64,000 bases of DNA from Muscardinus avellanarius (GCA_963383645.1 OY726558.1:180689634-180753633), one strand, 5' to 3'; positions 21,516-33,202 are shown, counted from the first letter of the stretch. Made by a program: numbers and translations. Notes: generated by a model not told the origin, from the letters alone.

Positions 21516-22555
21516 TATATAGGTAGCACGTTTTTTAATTCATGTGCTCCAAACTCATTTTAGTGCTTCATATTCTATTATAATAAAATGCTTTAATACA
21601 AAGAATAAATTATTTAGAAACCTGACTTTATAAAAATTCAGAAAAATTTATTTCAAATGTGATTTCTCTAACAATGTGACCTAAAGAAAGTCATTAGGAA
21701 ATTAGGCTTCATTTAGGATATGGGATATGATATCTGATGATTTTTAACTTAGAAATGTTTATTGTGCTTCAATATTGCTTCTATTTTAGTTATTCCATTT
21801 CTTTCTTTATGTGAAGAAACACAACTAATTTCCTCTCTAATTGAGTCTAGTAATAGAGCATTCTACCAGCAAGCTGCCAGAGTACATAGTTCTCTGTATC
21901 AGCTGCTGTCAGTGACAGGTTGTTAAACTGATAGCCATTTAACCTGGGAAGGTAAGGCCTAGGTAAAAGACCTGGCAGCCAAAGTAACTGGCATTTTCAA
22001 TAAAAGTGTATTCCCTCCAGGGAACAGATTAATTGAGCTTAATCTTCCCTTTTTTACTCAATCTCTGAGAACCAGGAGTGAGAGTGCTGAAATAGCCTCT
22101 CTTTCAGATGAGGGATAGAAAACAGTCCTGAGTGGTAGGAATTTTTTTCTTTATTAAAAAAGTGTCAAATCCACTTTACATTAGCACATCCAAGTTTGTA
22201 ATTTTCCTGTTGAAATTTTCTTAACATAGCTTAAACATAAAATGCCCCATACTTCTAGGACTTAATAAATATACAAAACCATCATCTTTGTTCAATCAAC
22301 AAGGTAACAGATATCAACTTAAACAGGATACACTTGAGATGTTTTATAGGCCCAAGTAAGGATATTTAATAAACATCTGGATATAGACATTGGGAGTTCA
22401 GAAAACAGATCCAGGCTGAAGATGAAATGTGGTATTCAGCATATGGGTAGTATTGATTAAAATGTGAATCAATGTGGCTAACCATGAAAGATTGTGCAAA
22501 GAGGTAGGGCCTATATTAGAGCTCTAAGAAAATTTAACTTGAAGTTTTATTTTCA
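21516..22555. other. Interval with nothing recognised
   Basis: No assignable repeat or gene. Confidence 0.5.
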
Positions 22556-23000
22556 TTTTTTAATATACTTTCATTGTTGCATCGTATTCTCAAATCATAA
22601 TTAATTTCAGAATGACAAGATGACAAGAACATACATATACACAGTATTTGATGAGCTTTTCCTTATACTCTGCCCCAATCCATCCCCTTCCATGAGATCA
22701 GCATTCATGATTTCATAAATATACTATTCCCTTCATCGATTCTTCCCCCACCACTACCACCCTCCCTTATACATCATCCATTGCTCTATTGGGGTTTCTC
22801 CTTCTTTATCTGGAATCCCTCTTCTATACTGATTTTTCCCATGCTTCCTCATATAAAAGAAAACATATGACCCTTCTGTTATTTTTATGGTTGAGCATTG
22901 TATATATACCTCATAATTTTGTAATCCATTTGTTGATTGACACCTAAGCTGATTTTATAATTTGACTATTGTGAATTGTACTTTTATAAACAGATGCACA
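22556..23000 (-). mobile_element. Old L1 3' end, minus strand
   Basis: Reversed L1 3' UTR and ORF2 end: 'ttgtaatccatttgttgatt' and 'gactattgtgaattgtac' are the reversed coding landmarks, preceded by a pyrimidine-rich reversed UTR. It is more diverged than the other minus-strand L1s. Confidence 0.65.
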
Positions 23001-24030
23001 TATATCACTATAATATTCACAAGTCTTCCTGGGCTACCATCAAAGTGTTTTCAGATCTGTCTTGCTTTGGGGAGCTCAAGAAGGCAATACATTTCTTTAC
23101 CTTTCCTTCTTCTACAGTCTACCACATTTTACTCTCTGGCTCATGGTGCCTTCCTACTTCTTCAGAGCTGGCAAAGACAGGTGTACTCCTATTCATCCTG
23201 CTTTATTTCTAGTTCTGTTTTCAATTTAATATAGTCAAGAAAGTTTTTTAATTTAAATATTTCCACCCAGAATCGATCTCAAATCTGTAACCTAAATGTC
23301 ATCTGCAATGCCTATCTTATTATATAGGAAACATATTTGCACATCTGGAGAATTAAGAGCAAGTGATTTTTTGAGAAGTCTTTATTCTTTTCACTAGAAT
23401 GGCCAAGCAAAATTTTATTTAGAAAAGGGCTTTGACATGAATACTTCACAGACTTGGGAGAAAACCCTGGACAATTTGAGAGAGAAATGTTAGCACACAT
23501 GCAGCCTCTGAAGCATCAGACCCTCGCACTTGGAGCACCGCATGGGGAACGGAGCAAGTGGAGTGAGGTAAGGGAGGGTGGTGATAGTAGGAGTTGTTCA
23601 TAGAGAAACAAGAGGCCAGAAGATAAAGGGACTGGGAGGACATTGTGGAAGCATCAGTTGTGCTCAAATGAGATGAAGAGCCTTTGGGGGTTTTTGAGCA
23701 GAATGTTCTCATAATGTAAGCTTACATGGTAATAGGGACCTATTGGTTATGGCATATGGAATAAAATGAAAGAGGACCAGAATAGAAACTTGGAGAACAC
23801 TCAAAAGGCCGTTGTGGTTTGGACAAGGTTAGTGGCATTACAAATTACAATAGATGTTCTCATTACAGAGACATGATAGAAAGATGGGTGGGTAGTGTGT
23901 GGGGTGAGAACAAAAGAGTTAGTTTTTGCCTTGAAACAATATAAAGTCAATTATAGATAGGGTGAAGCTGGCCTCTGGTGTTTTATTCTTTGTTGTATCT
24001 TAGTGTCTTAACAATTTCAACATAGTTCAC
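23001..24030. other. Interval of mixed composition, nothing assigned
   Basis: An 88-codon minus-strand frame (23446-23712) has no recognisable domain. The stretch near 23500-23960 is purine-rich and looks like an ancient interspersed repeat, but I could not name a family. Confidence 0.45.
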
Positions 24031-24032
24031 TT

Positions 24033-24067
<35 letters not shown>

Positions 24068-24268
24068 TTTGTGGTGCTGGGGATGAAACTCAGGGACATT
24101 CTACCTCTGACCTCCAGCTGCAGCCCTATTTTTTATTCTTTATTTTGAAACAGTCTCACTGAGTTGCAAAGGGCCTCACTAAGTAGCTGAAGCTGTCTGC
24201 AAACTGCGATCCTCCAGTCCCAGTCTCCCAAATGCAGACATTCCAAGCATGTGTCACCACGCCCAGCT
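24031..24268 (-). mobile_element. B1-dID-type SINE, minus strand, with (TTTA)10 tail
   Basis: The tail has expanded into (TTTA)n at 24031-24070. Then reversed ID-like 'ggtgctggggatgaaactca', 'cactgagttgcaaagggcc' and reversed head 'gtgtcaccacgcccagc'. This is the older subfamily, which has an extra 'gcaaagggcctcactaagta' block. Confidence 0.85.
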
Positions 24269-25184
24269 TATTCAACATGGTATATTGATACTGCACTTTC
24301 AAAATATGTTTTCTAGGCTTCCATGACAGCTTTCTCTTCTACTTTCTAAACTAACCAACTATCTGCAATTTTGACTACTTTCCTTCATTTAAATATTTGA
24401 ACATACCAGCTCCGTCACCTTTATCAATCCCCAAATCTGATTAGTTTTTATTCACTCTGTATAACAAGCATTCTGGAATATATCATTTTATTTCTGAGTT
24501 TTGATGATAGTCACATACTCCTATAGCTAACAGTTTGATTTATATTTCTACATGCATATGTAAGAAACATCTCAAAATTAATATGTCCTGAGGAAAATTC
24601 TCTGAGCTGCAGCATCTTTTAAATCTTAAGCCTTCTTCATGTCAATTTATAGTTTTATAGGTTTATTGCTTAGCACTAAAGATTGTGCATCAAATAATTC
24701 TTTAGCAGGCTTAGAGGGTTTTTTTCTACATTTTCTTATAGTTTTCTTACCTCAGTGAAAGTGAAGTAATAATTTTTCCACACAAATCATATCATGGTAT
24801 TCAAAGGCATAATGTACATCAATAAATTTTTTGCTGTATTTTAAAGAAAAAACAAATTCCATTTTATGACATATAACCTGAGATTTACCTCTTTCTCTGC
24901 TTTGACATAGTAAAGCCCTCACCTGGTTTAAAATCTACAACAAAATTATTAATATACTGGCCTTAAAATTTACCAAACTTATCCCAGTCTTACATCTGAG
25001 CACTTGCTCTAGCAATTAATTTTTCCTCAGAATACTATTTCCTAGAGCTTCCTCTTTCTAGGCATTTTCACAAGAAGTAAACTAGCTGCCAGGAAACCTC
25101 CATAGATAAAGTGTACATTTTCTATATACTCACTGTCATTCCATTTTCCTTTTAAAAATGTATTCTATTCTTACTTTTATTTTT
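24269..25184. other. Interval with nothing recognised
   Basis: AT-rich unique-looking sequence. Confidence 0.5.
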
Positions 25185-25385
25185 ATGGTACAGGTATTTG
25201 AACCTGGGGGGCATTCTACCTCTAAGAATCAACTTCAGCCCATTTTATTTTTTAAGTTGAAGCAAAATCTCACTGAGTTCCAGGTAAGCTCACTGTAAAT
25301 TGCTGAGGCTGGCTGTCAACCTGTGATTCTCCTGTCTCAGCCTCCCAAGTATGGGGATTATGAGTGTGTTTCACCACACCTAGCT
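25185..25385 (-). mobile_element. B1-dID-type SINE, old, minus strand
   Basis: 'ggtacaggtatttgaacc', 'attgctgaggctggctgtc', 'ctcctgtctcagcctccc' and the reversed head end 'ttcaccacacctagc'. Confidence 0.8.
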
Positions 25386-25779
25386 CATTCCATTGTCTTT
25401 TTTATTTTTGTTTTTACAGAGCTGGCTTTCTTTCAGTCATCTTGTTTACTTACTGTATATTTGACACTATAAATATTTAATATTCAAGAATCAGTGATAA
25501 TTACATAGATACTATTGCATAAAAAATATTCATGTTATTTTATATGAATTTTGAGTCATGGTTGTGTGCAATGTGGGTTACTTCCTAAATAGGATGAATG
25601 CTTTTATTTTCATTTTGTTACTATGGCATTGGACTGTGTCTGCATATTATAAATTAGGTGTTTATGAATGTGAAGAATTGGATAAGAAAGTTTCTAAATA
25701 ATATTTTTGCTTAAGTAGAATGTAACACTGTGAGACCACTACATTTTCTGTCTTGAAAGTTAAAAGGTAAAAGTCTGAC
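25386..25779. other. Interval with nothing recognised
   Basis: About 390 bases of AT-rich sequence. Confidence 0.5.
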
Positions 25780-26630
25780 TTTTTTTTGGTGCATTGTAGT
25801 AATACATCTTAATGGAGTACAAGATGGTAGAGGAATACATGTACACATCTTTCATTTAGCCCTTTCCAATTCCCACCTCATTTTCTTCCCCCTACCTCCT
25901 TCTTATATCTGGCTCAGTGATTGACTTGATATGTTTGTGAATGTACATCATGTACATTAGAAAGTTTCTTTAGGAAACCCTTCCCATCACTCCCAGTTAG
26001 GCCTCCTTTGCTCATCTATGATTTCTCCTTTTTCATCTAGAATTTTTCCTATGACTCTTTTTCTTCCTAGCTTTTGTAAATTAGAGAGAGCATCTATTTT
26101 TTTTTTTTTTACTTTTTCTGACTGACTAGTCTAATTTAGCATAATGTTCCCCAGGTCCATCCATTTCCATTGCAGAGTAAAAATCCATCGTGTACATGTC
26201 TCATAGTTTTGTAATATATCCATTTGTTGATGGACATTTTGGCTGGTTCCAAAGTCTGACAATTGTGAATTGTGCAGCTATGAACATAGATATGCATGCA
26301 TTGGTTTGGTAGTTTGGTTTCTATAATTCTGGGTAGATACCCAGAAGTGACATTGCTGGATCACATGGTATATTCATTACCATTCGTCTAAAGATCCTCA
26401 ATACTGTTTTCCAATGTGGTTGTACTAATTTGCAGTTCCACCAACAATGTATTAGAGTTACTATTTCATATCCTCGCCAGTATTTGTTGTTTGCGTTTTG
26501 AATGATTGCCATTCTAATTGGAGTTAGGTGAAATCTCAGGGTAGTTTTGAGTTGCATCTTGTGATTGCTAATGATGTTGAAAATTTTCTCATACATTTTT
26601 CATTTATTGGTCATTGTGATCTAGCCCATT
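25780..26630 (-). mobile_element. L1 3' end with ORF2 C-terminal remnant, minus strand
   Basis: Starts at the left with a T run and 'ggtgcattgtagtaatacat', the reversed 3' end of the family also seen at 35398, 44931, 47545 and 63611. A 91-codon minus-strand frame (26321-26596) is the ORF2 protein C-terminal region: it contains the conserved Cys/Trp pair in 'HCWWNCKLVQP' and ends near 'LLGIYPEL'. 5' truncated near 26630. Not functional. Confidence 0.9.
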
Positions 26631-26800
26631 CATAAAAATTCTGATTTAACCAACGTGTCCATCCAAACACTTGGTTAAATTATTTACTTGGTTTAGATTT
26701 ACCTGTGGTCAATATTCCTAATGGGATGTATCTGTGATTGTTTTAAAAAACATTCCCTAAAAATGTCATTGGGGTAAAAAAGGATAGATAACACAAGTCT

Positions 26801-26985
26801 TTTTAGGTACTAGAGATTGAAACCAGCATGCATCTACTTCCAATCTACCCTAGTGGCCCTTTTTCTAATTTATGATTTTAAATCAGGGTCTCACTAAGTT
26901 ACTGAGACTGGCCTTGAAACTGCATTTCTCCTGTCTCAGTCTTCCAAATACTTGTATTACAGTTGCATGCCACTACACTTAGCCA
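26801..26985 (-). mobile_element. B1-dID-type SINE, old, minus strand
   Basis: 'ggtactagagattgaaacc', 'agggtctcactaagttactg' and 'gcatgccactacacttagcc'. Confidence 0.75.
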
Positions 26986-27027
26986 ACATAAACTTCATCA
27001 TTATTATTTTTATTTCTTTATTATTAT

Positions 27028-27075
27028 TATTAGTGCATTATAGTCATACATCTTAAGGGAGTACAGAACACAAGA
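27028..27075 (-). mobile_element. Very short L1 3'-end fragment, minus strand
   Basis: 'tagtgcattatagtcatac' and 'cttaagggagtacagaac' match only the last 45 bases of the 25780 family, so reverse transcription stopped almost at once or the rest was deleted. Confidence 0.7.
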
Positions 27076-28108
27076 CATTTTATAAATTGGATAGATGTAA
27101 AGGCAGTAAAAGAATGGTTAATTTAATCCATGGAAAACAATACTGTGAGATTAGTCTCTGACTTAGTCTCTGTTCCTTAAAAAAGCAAATCTGCTTGACT
27201 GATTCAGAGCTTTAGGAAACTTCACCTTTTTGAGGGGGGTGCTCCAAACAGATTATTTTGGTTTAAGATCTTCAAGTCTGTAAGAATCCGACATCTTACA
27301 TACCATTTCTTATAATTATCTTTTCTTCTCTACTAAACAAGTCACACCAACTCCTTACCTTGCTTCTCAACTTCTCCCTAATTAAACACTGCTGAAAGCC
27401 TTAGTAAATATGATGCCAGCACCTGCCAGAAATTATTACTCACTCTAATTACCTATAAAAATACATCTATGTTGACTTTAGATCCATGAGAAGTACAAAC
27501 TTAAAATATCATTCTGAGGGTTTGTTTGTATGGTTTATAAGATAATTGGTACACCCAATTATCTTTGTGCAAATTCTATAAAATATAGCCAGAGGTATAG
27601 CTTATATAATAAAGCACCAGGTCGACCCCAGTAAACCCTCATGCCAAACTCTTCCCTTTTCCCCAGGCTCCAGGCAAAAGCAAGTGGCTGGACAGATTCT
27701 TACCTTCACAATTCAGTACCCTACGTACCAGGTTGGACCCTAAGATCCTAGGTTAAGGGCTATCCTCTAGGAACAGCCCTCAGGATGATCCTCTTTGACT
27801 CTAACTCATTCCTGTAACAGGCTAATACCTGTGGTGAAGGATGTTAAATGCCTTAAAAACTATTCCTACTTGCAGAAGTTCTTTAAGCCTGTTTAAGAAA
27901 TATTTTCCCTTCTTCTGTTGGCAAAGCTGTGGGGCCCAGCAACATCACAACAAATTGACAGTGACTTTAATGGAAGATCAATTCTGTTAGGCAGGTATGG
28001 ATCCGGACAATTAGTAACACAAAGGCCCTCATAAAAAAATCAGGATTAGAGTGCTGTCTCCTTATTGAAATGCTTCCAAAGAGTTTTGCATTTAAAAATA
28101 GTTTATTC
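27076..28108. other. Unique-looking interval, somewhat less AT-rich
   Basis: 27590-27860 is richer in G+C than its surroundings ('caccaggtcgaccccagt', 'acgtaccaggttggaccc'). It could be an old LTR remnant, but I cannot name it. Confidence 0.4.
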
Positions 28109-28316
28109 TATATATATATATATATATATAGTTTTTGGTGGTACTGGGGTTCCTGGAAGCCCTTCTACCTCTGGGCTACACTCCCAGACCTATTTTATAT
28201 TTTTATTTGGACAAAGGGTCTCTTAAGCCAGTGAGGCTGGCTTCAAACCAGCCCGATCCTCCTGTTTCCACCTCCCAAGCACGGGGATTACAAGCGTGCG
28301 ACACCACGCCTGGCTT
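28109..28316 (-). mobile_element. B1-dID SINE, young, minus strand, with (TA)11 in the tail
   Basis: (TA)n at 28109-28130 joins 'gtttttggtggtactggggt'. The diagnostic reversed young tail 'ttcctggaagcccttctacc' is present, and the reversed head ends 'gacaccacgcctggc'. Confidence 0.88.
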
Positions 28317-28373
28317 AGTTTGATATTTTTAATTTAATATATTTTATTATAAAAATTTAAATATAGCCAGGCA

Positions 28374-28561
28374 TGGTGTCACATGCCTGTAATCCCAGCA
28401 CTTGGGAGGCTGAGACAGGAGGATTGCACAGGTTCGAAGCCAGCCTCAGCTACTTAGTGAGGCTCTCAGAAACTTAGTGAGACCCTGTTTCCAAATAAAG
28501 TATAAATTAGGTCTAGGAGTATAGCCTGGATGTAGAAAGCCTCTGGGTTTCACCTCCAGTA

Positions 28562-28562
<1 letters not shown>
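28374..28562 (+). mobile_element. B1-dID SINE, plus strand, intermediate subfamily
   Basis: Head 'gccaggcatggtgtcacatg', B-box 'ggttcgaagcc', and the extra 'ctacttagtgaggctctcag' block. The tail runs straight into the CA/GT tract at 28563. Confidence 0.88.
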
Positions 28563-28610
<48 letters not shown>

Positions 28611-28629
28611 TGTGTGTGTGTGTGTGTGT
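28563..28629. repeat. (CA)22-C-(GT)11 tract with 44-bp perfect palindrome
   Basis: (CA)22 at 28563-28606, C at 28607, then (GT)11 at 28608-28629. Arms 28586-28607 and 28608-28629 are exact reverse complements with no loop. All 67 bases alternate purine and pyrimidine. Confidence 0.95.
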
Positions 28630-28649
28630 ATTTTTAGAAGAAAATTAAA

Positions 28650-28880
28650 CTTTTTTTTTTTTGTGGGTCTGGGGATGGAACCCAGGGGCATTCAACTTCC
28701 GAGCCATACCCCCTGCCCTATTTTTTATTCTTTATTCTTTATTTTTATTCTTTATTAGCAGAGTCTCAGTAATTTACGGAGGGACTCACTAAGTAGCTTA
28801 GGCTTTCCATCAGCTGTGATCCTTTGGTTTTAGCCTCCTGAATGCTGGGATAACAAGTGTGTGCCATCACACCTGGCTAA
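28650..28880 (-). mobile_element. B1-dID-type SINE, older subfamily, minus strand
   Basis: T run, 'gtgggtctggggatggaacc', a (TTTATTC)n-like linker at about 28720-28755, 'gggactcactaagtagctta' and 'gtgccatcacacctggc'. Confidence 0.85.
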
Positions 28881-29247
28881 AACTTGTTGAATGAATCACC
28901 TGACTTAAATAATCTTTGGTCAATCTGATTTCAAAGAAAACACTTCCTCTTCAACAGCATTGCATCTGTAAAAATGTAGTATGCATGATGAAAAATAAAT
29001 TTTCATTCTTAAAATATAAACAAAATATCATTAATATATTTTTTAAATATTTATAATATTAAATTTAGTAGATTCCAATAAATGTTTAAATTTTAAGTGT
29101 AGAGTTTGACTAATTGAACAGTTTTTTAAATTCCTGAATAAAATAAATAATTTTATTTGTTATTTTATTTTATTTTTCTTTTAGTGGTAGTATTTATATC
29201 TTAAACCTGAATGGTACAACTTCAGAGCACAAAAAGTACTCCATAAT
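28881..29247. other. AT-rich interval, nothing recognised
   Basis: Only A/T-rich low-complexity sequence. Confidence 0.5.
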
Positions 29248-29440
29248 ATATATGCATATTATATATATAATTGCATATATAATATACACATATTATATAT
29301 GCATATATTTATGTAATATGAATATATTATATATGCATATTATTTATGCAATATGCATATTATACATGCAATTATATATAATATGCATATATATATGCAT
29401 ACAAAATTATATATGCATATATATATAATATGCATACAAA
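29248..29440. repeat. TA-rich cryptic repeat built of 'atatgcatat' palindromes
   Basis: The self-complementary core 'atatgcatat' or close variants recur many times in about 190 bases of almost pure A/T, with irregular spacing. Confidence 0.8.
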
Positions 29441-29936
29441 AATTAAGTATCAAAAACAGTTTGGTTATGAGACTCATGCAGGTTTTTTGAAAATTACTGG
29501 TATTTCAGAGATCTGTGTTTTATCTTTGCATCTTCCAAGAAGTTCTTGTTCTTTTATATTACTGGAAAATATACTCCATGTCATTTAACAAACATTTTTA
29601 AACTTCTTAATCTCTGGTTGATAACAAGATTATGTGCAGGATTCTATTGTGAAAAAAGAAGTTATTATTTGACAAAATCTTGAGCCAACTCTCTCCTTTT
29701 ACTATTCTGTTATTTCTTACAAACATGCATGCACACATGTGTGTACACACTCAAGAAGCTTCTCTGTCAGGGTCTTACTACTGGTACAACACACTGAAAA
29801 TAGGTAGCTTTTTATAATACTTATCACCATGCCTTTAATGGATGCATATTTTATATGCACAAATATAAACAACAAAGAAACCACTTATTTTTGAGTTAGT
29901 ATATTAGCAGTATATTATGGTAAGTATAAGTGTAAC
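29441..29936. other. AT-rich interval, nothing recognised
   Basis: No assignable feature. Confidence 0.5.
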
Positions 29937-29947
29937 TTGTAGAAACT

Positions 29948-30161
29948 TTTTTTTGTGTGTGTGGTTCTGCGGGTGGAACCTAGGGCCTTTCTACCTTTGG
30001 GCTACACTCCCAGATCTATTGTCTATTTTATTTGGAAACAGGGTCTCACTTAGTTGCTGAGAGCCTCACTAGGTAGCTGAGGCTGGCTTCAAACCTGGGC
30101 AATCCTCCTGTCTCAGCCTCCCAAGTACTGGGATTATAAGTGTGTGCCACCATGCCCGGCT
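29948..30161 (-). mobile_element. B1-dID SINE, minus strand, with target-site duplication
   Basis: 'gtggttctgcgggtggaacc', 'cttagttgctgagagcctca' and 'gccaccatgcccggc'. Flanked by 'ttgtagaaact' at 29937-29947 and 30162-30172. Confidence 0.92.
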
Positions 30162-30172
30162 TTGTAGAAACT

Positions 30173-30639
30173 CTTAATATGTCCTTTGGCTTTGTATTAT
30201 GATGAGTTTTAAATGCTCCAAAGTTAAATACATGTTTATATAAAACATATGTATGAGCTATGTTAATACTTCAAATTCAGGAATTGTCTTTTTGAAGAAG
30301 CTTGGAATCATTTTGCTTTTTTGAGAAACTTTGAAAACATTTCTCTAAGTGTCAAATTTAATTGCTTGTGATTCATTTTTGACAGACCATGTACTTATAC
30401 CAATGAGTTTTAGTTCTTATAATTGTTGGCAGCCCAAACCTCATATTACTCATAGCCTTGTAAATAAAATTTGCACAGTACAACTGACAGATTTTTAGTG
30501 TTAATTAAAGATTTTGTTATTGGGCAAAAGAGAAGCTGAAGATGAGCTGGATTCCACCAATCCATATGCAGAAGTGAGATGGAGATGGAGCCTGTAGCTC
30601 TACTAAAAGATCACTTTCAAATAGATATTGTGGTAACGG
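30173..30639. other. Interval with nothing recognised
   Basis: AT-rich. The 79-codon minus-strand frame at 30517-30756 overlaps the next L1 fragment and is not a gene. Confidence 0.5.
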
Positions 30640-30805
30640 GGACGTGATACATATACACAAAATTATTAACATCAATCTTAATGTTGTACATGGGAAGAGT
30701 AAGGGAGTCAGGACTTGGGGGACGCTCCCTGAGTACTGTGTGCAGTTATGTCTCAATCACTCTGAACGCCATGATGATGCATGATTAAAATGCACCAATA
30801 ATAAA
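30640..30805 (+). mobile_element. L1 3'-UTR fragment, plus strand
   Basis: Same family as 21345-21515: 'catcaatcttaatgttgtac', 'agtactgtgtgcagttatg' and 'aaatgcaccaataataaa'. Confidence 0.65.
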
Positions 30806-31461
30806 AAATATGTAAAATGAAGGCTACAAGACATGCATGACAGATATGAAAAATGAGGGTCCAAATATTGTGCTGTGAGTATAAAAAGAATATTAAATTA
30901 ACCATTAAAATATTAGAAATCAATGAATGTTAGAAATTAACCATTAAGGAATCCATTTAAAGTTTGAAAGATTTTCAAGATGTAAAAATTGAACTGAGTC
31001 ATATAAAACAGCATTTAAAGTATCTATATTAAACACAATTAAATATGTAGGGTCATAAAAAATAAAGTATCTAATGCATATAATTTAATTTACTTTATGT
31101 AAATTGACTTTCACATGTACATGTGACCTTGAGAGTTTACCTAAATAGTAAATTTTCAAAGTACCCACGTGAAGTTAGCTCCAAAATATCATGAATTTAT
31201 TCCCCAAGAGAACAACTTAGAGTGCTGAAACTCAGGCACACAAAATACATAAATAGCCATTCCACTGGAGCAGTTGGATACTGTATTTTATTTTCCAAAT
31301 ATAGATCAACATATAAAGAGGTCATATTTACTCAATGTGAACAGCTTTCAGTTATATTTCAAAGGAGAGACAAATTTATAAGAGCAGAGCCCGTATTTGC
31401 TACAGTTGACAGTGACTTCATTTAATAGCATAAACACAAAGGCCTGACATATTTTGATTTT
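30806..31461. other. AT-rich interval, nothing recognised
   Basis: No assignable repeat or gene; a 67-codon frame at 31222-31425 has no recognisable domain. Confidence 0.5.
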
Positions 31462-31680
31462 TTATTAAGTGTCAGGGAGTATTCTAACACACAGCATTCA
31501 TGTAATCCTTACAGCGATGCAAGAAGTAGCTACTCTAAGTGTTCCCAGTTTACAGAGTAGGCAACTAGGAAAACAAGATGCTTGATCTCCTAGGATGAGG
31601 ACTGGTAGCAAGGTAGAATGATTGTAGAGGATTCTGTTGATGTCTGTGCTTAGCTGCCTTCCCAGAATAACATCAGGGCA
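31462..31680 (+). mobile_element. MIR SINE (ancient mammalian repeat), plus strand
   Basis: 'attaagtgtcagggagtatt', 'atgtaatccttacagcgatg', 'agtttacagagtaggcaac' follow the MIR core in order. This family predates the placental radiation, so it is far older than the SINEs around it. Confidence 0.7.
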
Positions 31681-31995
31681 TTTTGATTAGAAAGATACAT
31701 GATGCTCAAAAACTGCAGAGTAATTTTAGCTATTAAAAAAAAAAAAACTGAAATGACTTTTCCTCCAAAGTCTTTAACTACTAAAATATTGGAGATGGGA
31801 TAAAATGATGAACAAATTTTAAAATAAAAAGGAAATAGCTACAAATATCAATTATGAGATATGATTGAACATCAAACGTGACAATTTTAGATAATAATAT
31901 TATTTAAAGTTAATTAATCTTGAAATGAATGTTACTAGAAAGTTTTCTAAGATTAGCCATGAATTTATAGAGCTATATTTGAATGTTTTGTTTTG
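31681..31995. other. AT-rich interval, nothing recognised
   Basis: A short A run lies near 31736. Confidence 0.5.
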
Positions 31996-31999
31996 TTTA

Positions 32000-32436
32000 G
32001 TTTTTGCAGTTCTGTGGATGGAACCCAGGGTCAATCTACCTCTGAGCTACACCCTCAAGTTTATTTTTTTATAAACTTAAAACACAAGTATTTTTGATTT
32101 TTTCATATTTTATTTTATTTATATGTGGAACATATTGAAAGTGGTGTACATTTAGATTGTGCTTAGTGCCCTCCACCCTTCCCCCTTCCTCCCTCCCAAC
32201 AATGAGTGTGTAGGTTAACCATGAATGTTCTCCAGATCTTTCCATCTTCTTGTGAATGCTATAATTTTATTCTTCTTTATAGCTGAATATATTTTTTTAT
32301 TTTTTACTTTGAAACAGGGTCTCAACAAATTGCAAAGAGCCTCACTAAGTAGCTCAGGCTGTCCGGAAACTGAAATCCTCTTGTTTTAGCCTCACAAATG
32401 CTGGGATTATAAACGTGTGCCACCATGCCTGCCTTA
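32000..32436 (-). mobile_element. Old B1-dID-type SINE split by an L1 fragment
   Basis: Reversed tail at 32000-32070 ('tgtggatggaacccaggg'), then, after the L1 piece, the linker and reversed head at 32288-32436 ('tgaaacagggtctcaacaaa', 'gtgccaccatgcctgcc'). Confidence 0.8.
32085..32287 (-). mobile_element. L1 3'-end fragment, minus strand, inside a SINE
   Basis: 'gaaagtggtgtacatttag', 'gtgtaggttaaccatgaat' and 'ttctttatagctgaatat' match the 3' UTR family of the elements at 6444 and 9953. 5' truncated. Confidence 0.8.
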
Positions 32437-32685
32437 TACTAGAGGTTTTAAACTCAGATGTCACAATTGAAAAGCTACAAGTAATAATAATATGCTTTAA
32501 TAAAGAAATGTGAATGAGCTTATGTATAAATGTACATGCATATATACATATACTGTTTATATAAATGAATGCATATTTATTATAGGAAAGTGCAATACTT
32601 CAGTTAATTCATTGTGTATTTGTTCTGTTCATATCTTAGAAAAGAGACATATTAAGTAATAATCAAAAATTAATTATTTTCAAAC

Positions 32686-32688
<3 letters not shown>
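32437..32688. other. AT-rich interval before a (TA)n tract
   Basis: Contains 'gtacatgcatatatacatat'-like low-complexity sequence near 32530. Confidence 0.5.

Positions 32689-32728
<40 letters not shown>
32689..32728. repeat. (TA)n microsatellite, about 20 units
   Basis: Uninterrupted alternating T and A; the ends are uncertain by a base or two. Confidence 0.93.
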
Positions 32729-32731
<3 letters not shown>

Positions 32732-32878
32732 GTAAATAGTCATTGGCTAGAGGTATCAACAGTTTTTCTCTACGCATGATTTTGAGAAATCAGTCCTGCT
32801 ACAAAATTTCTTTCACACAATTCTGAGCTCAATTTAATCTTAAAAAAAAGTTCATGGATAAAATATATAAAGAAAAAA

Positions 32879-33067
32879 ATTTTTTTTTTTTTTTTGGTGG
32901 TACTGGGGTTCCTGGAAGCCCTTCTACCTCCGGGCTATGCTCCCAGACCTATTTTATATTTTTGAAACAGGGTCTCTTATGCCAGCGCGGCTGGCTTCGA
33001 ACCTGCGCGATCCTCCTGTCTCCGCCTCCCAAGCGCGGGGATTACAAGCGTGCGCCACCACGCCCGG
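32879..33067 (-). mobile_element. B1-dID SINE, youngest-looking copy, minus strand
   Basis: T tail 32879-32896, then 'ttcctggaagcccttctacc', 'tatgccagcgcggctggc', 'cttcgaacctgcgcgatcc' and 'gtgcgccaccacgcccggc'. It keeps many CpG pairs (for example 'aagcgcggggattacaag'), which normally decay fast, so it is probably a recent insertion. Imperfect flanks 'aaagaaaaaaattt' and 'aagaaaaatctt'. Confidence 0.93.
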
Positions 33068-33202
33068 CAAGAAAAATCTTGATAAAAAATTTTAAGAAGG
33101 TGATTTGACTAACTAAATTATGTTAGGATGGTCTACAAGATACATAACATAATGAAAGCTAGCATATTTGTTTGCAAGTATATGTCTAATATAGAAATTC
33201 TC

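Noticed and set aside
23446..23712. 88-codon minus-strand frame rich in Ser, His and Pro
   Set aside because: No domain recognised and no gene structure; probably chance in a less AT-rich patch.
28446..28691. Frames with (His-Thr)n and (Cys-Val)n runs
   Set aside because: They are read through the CA/GT microsatellite and flanking SINEs.
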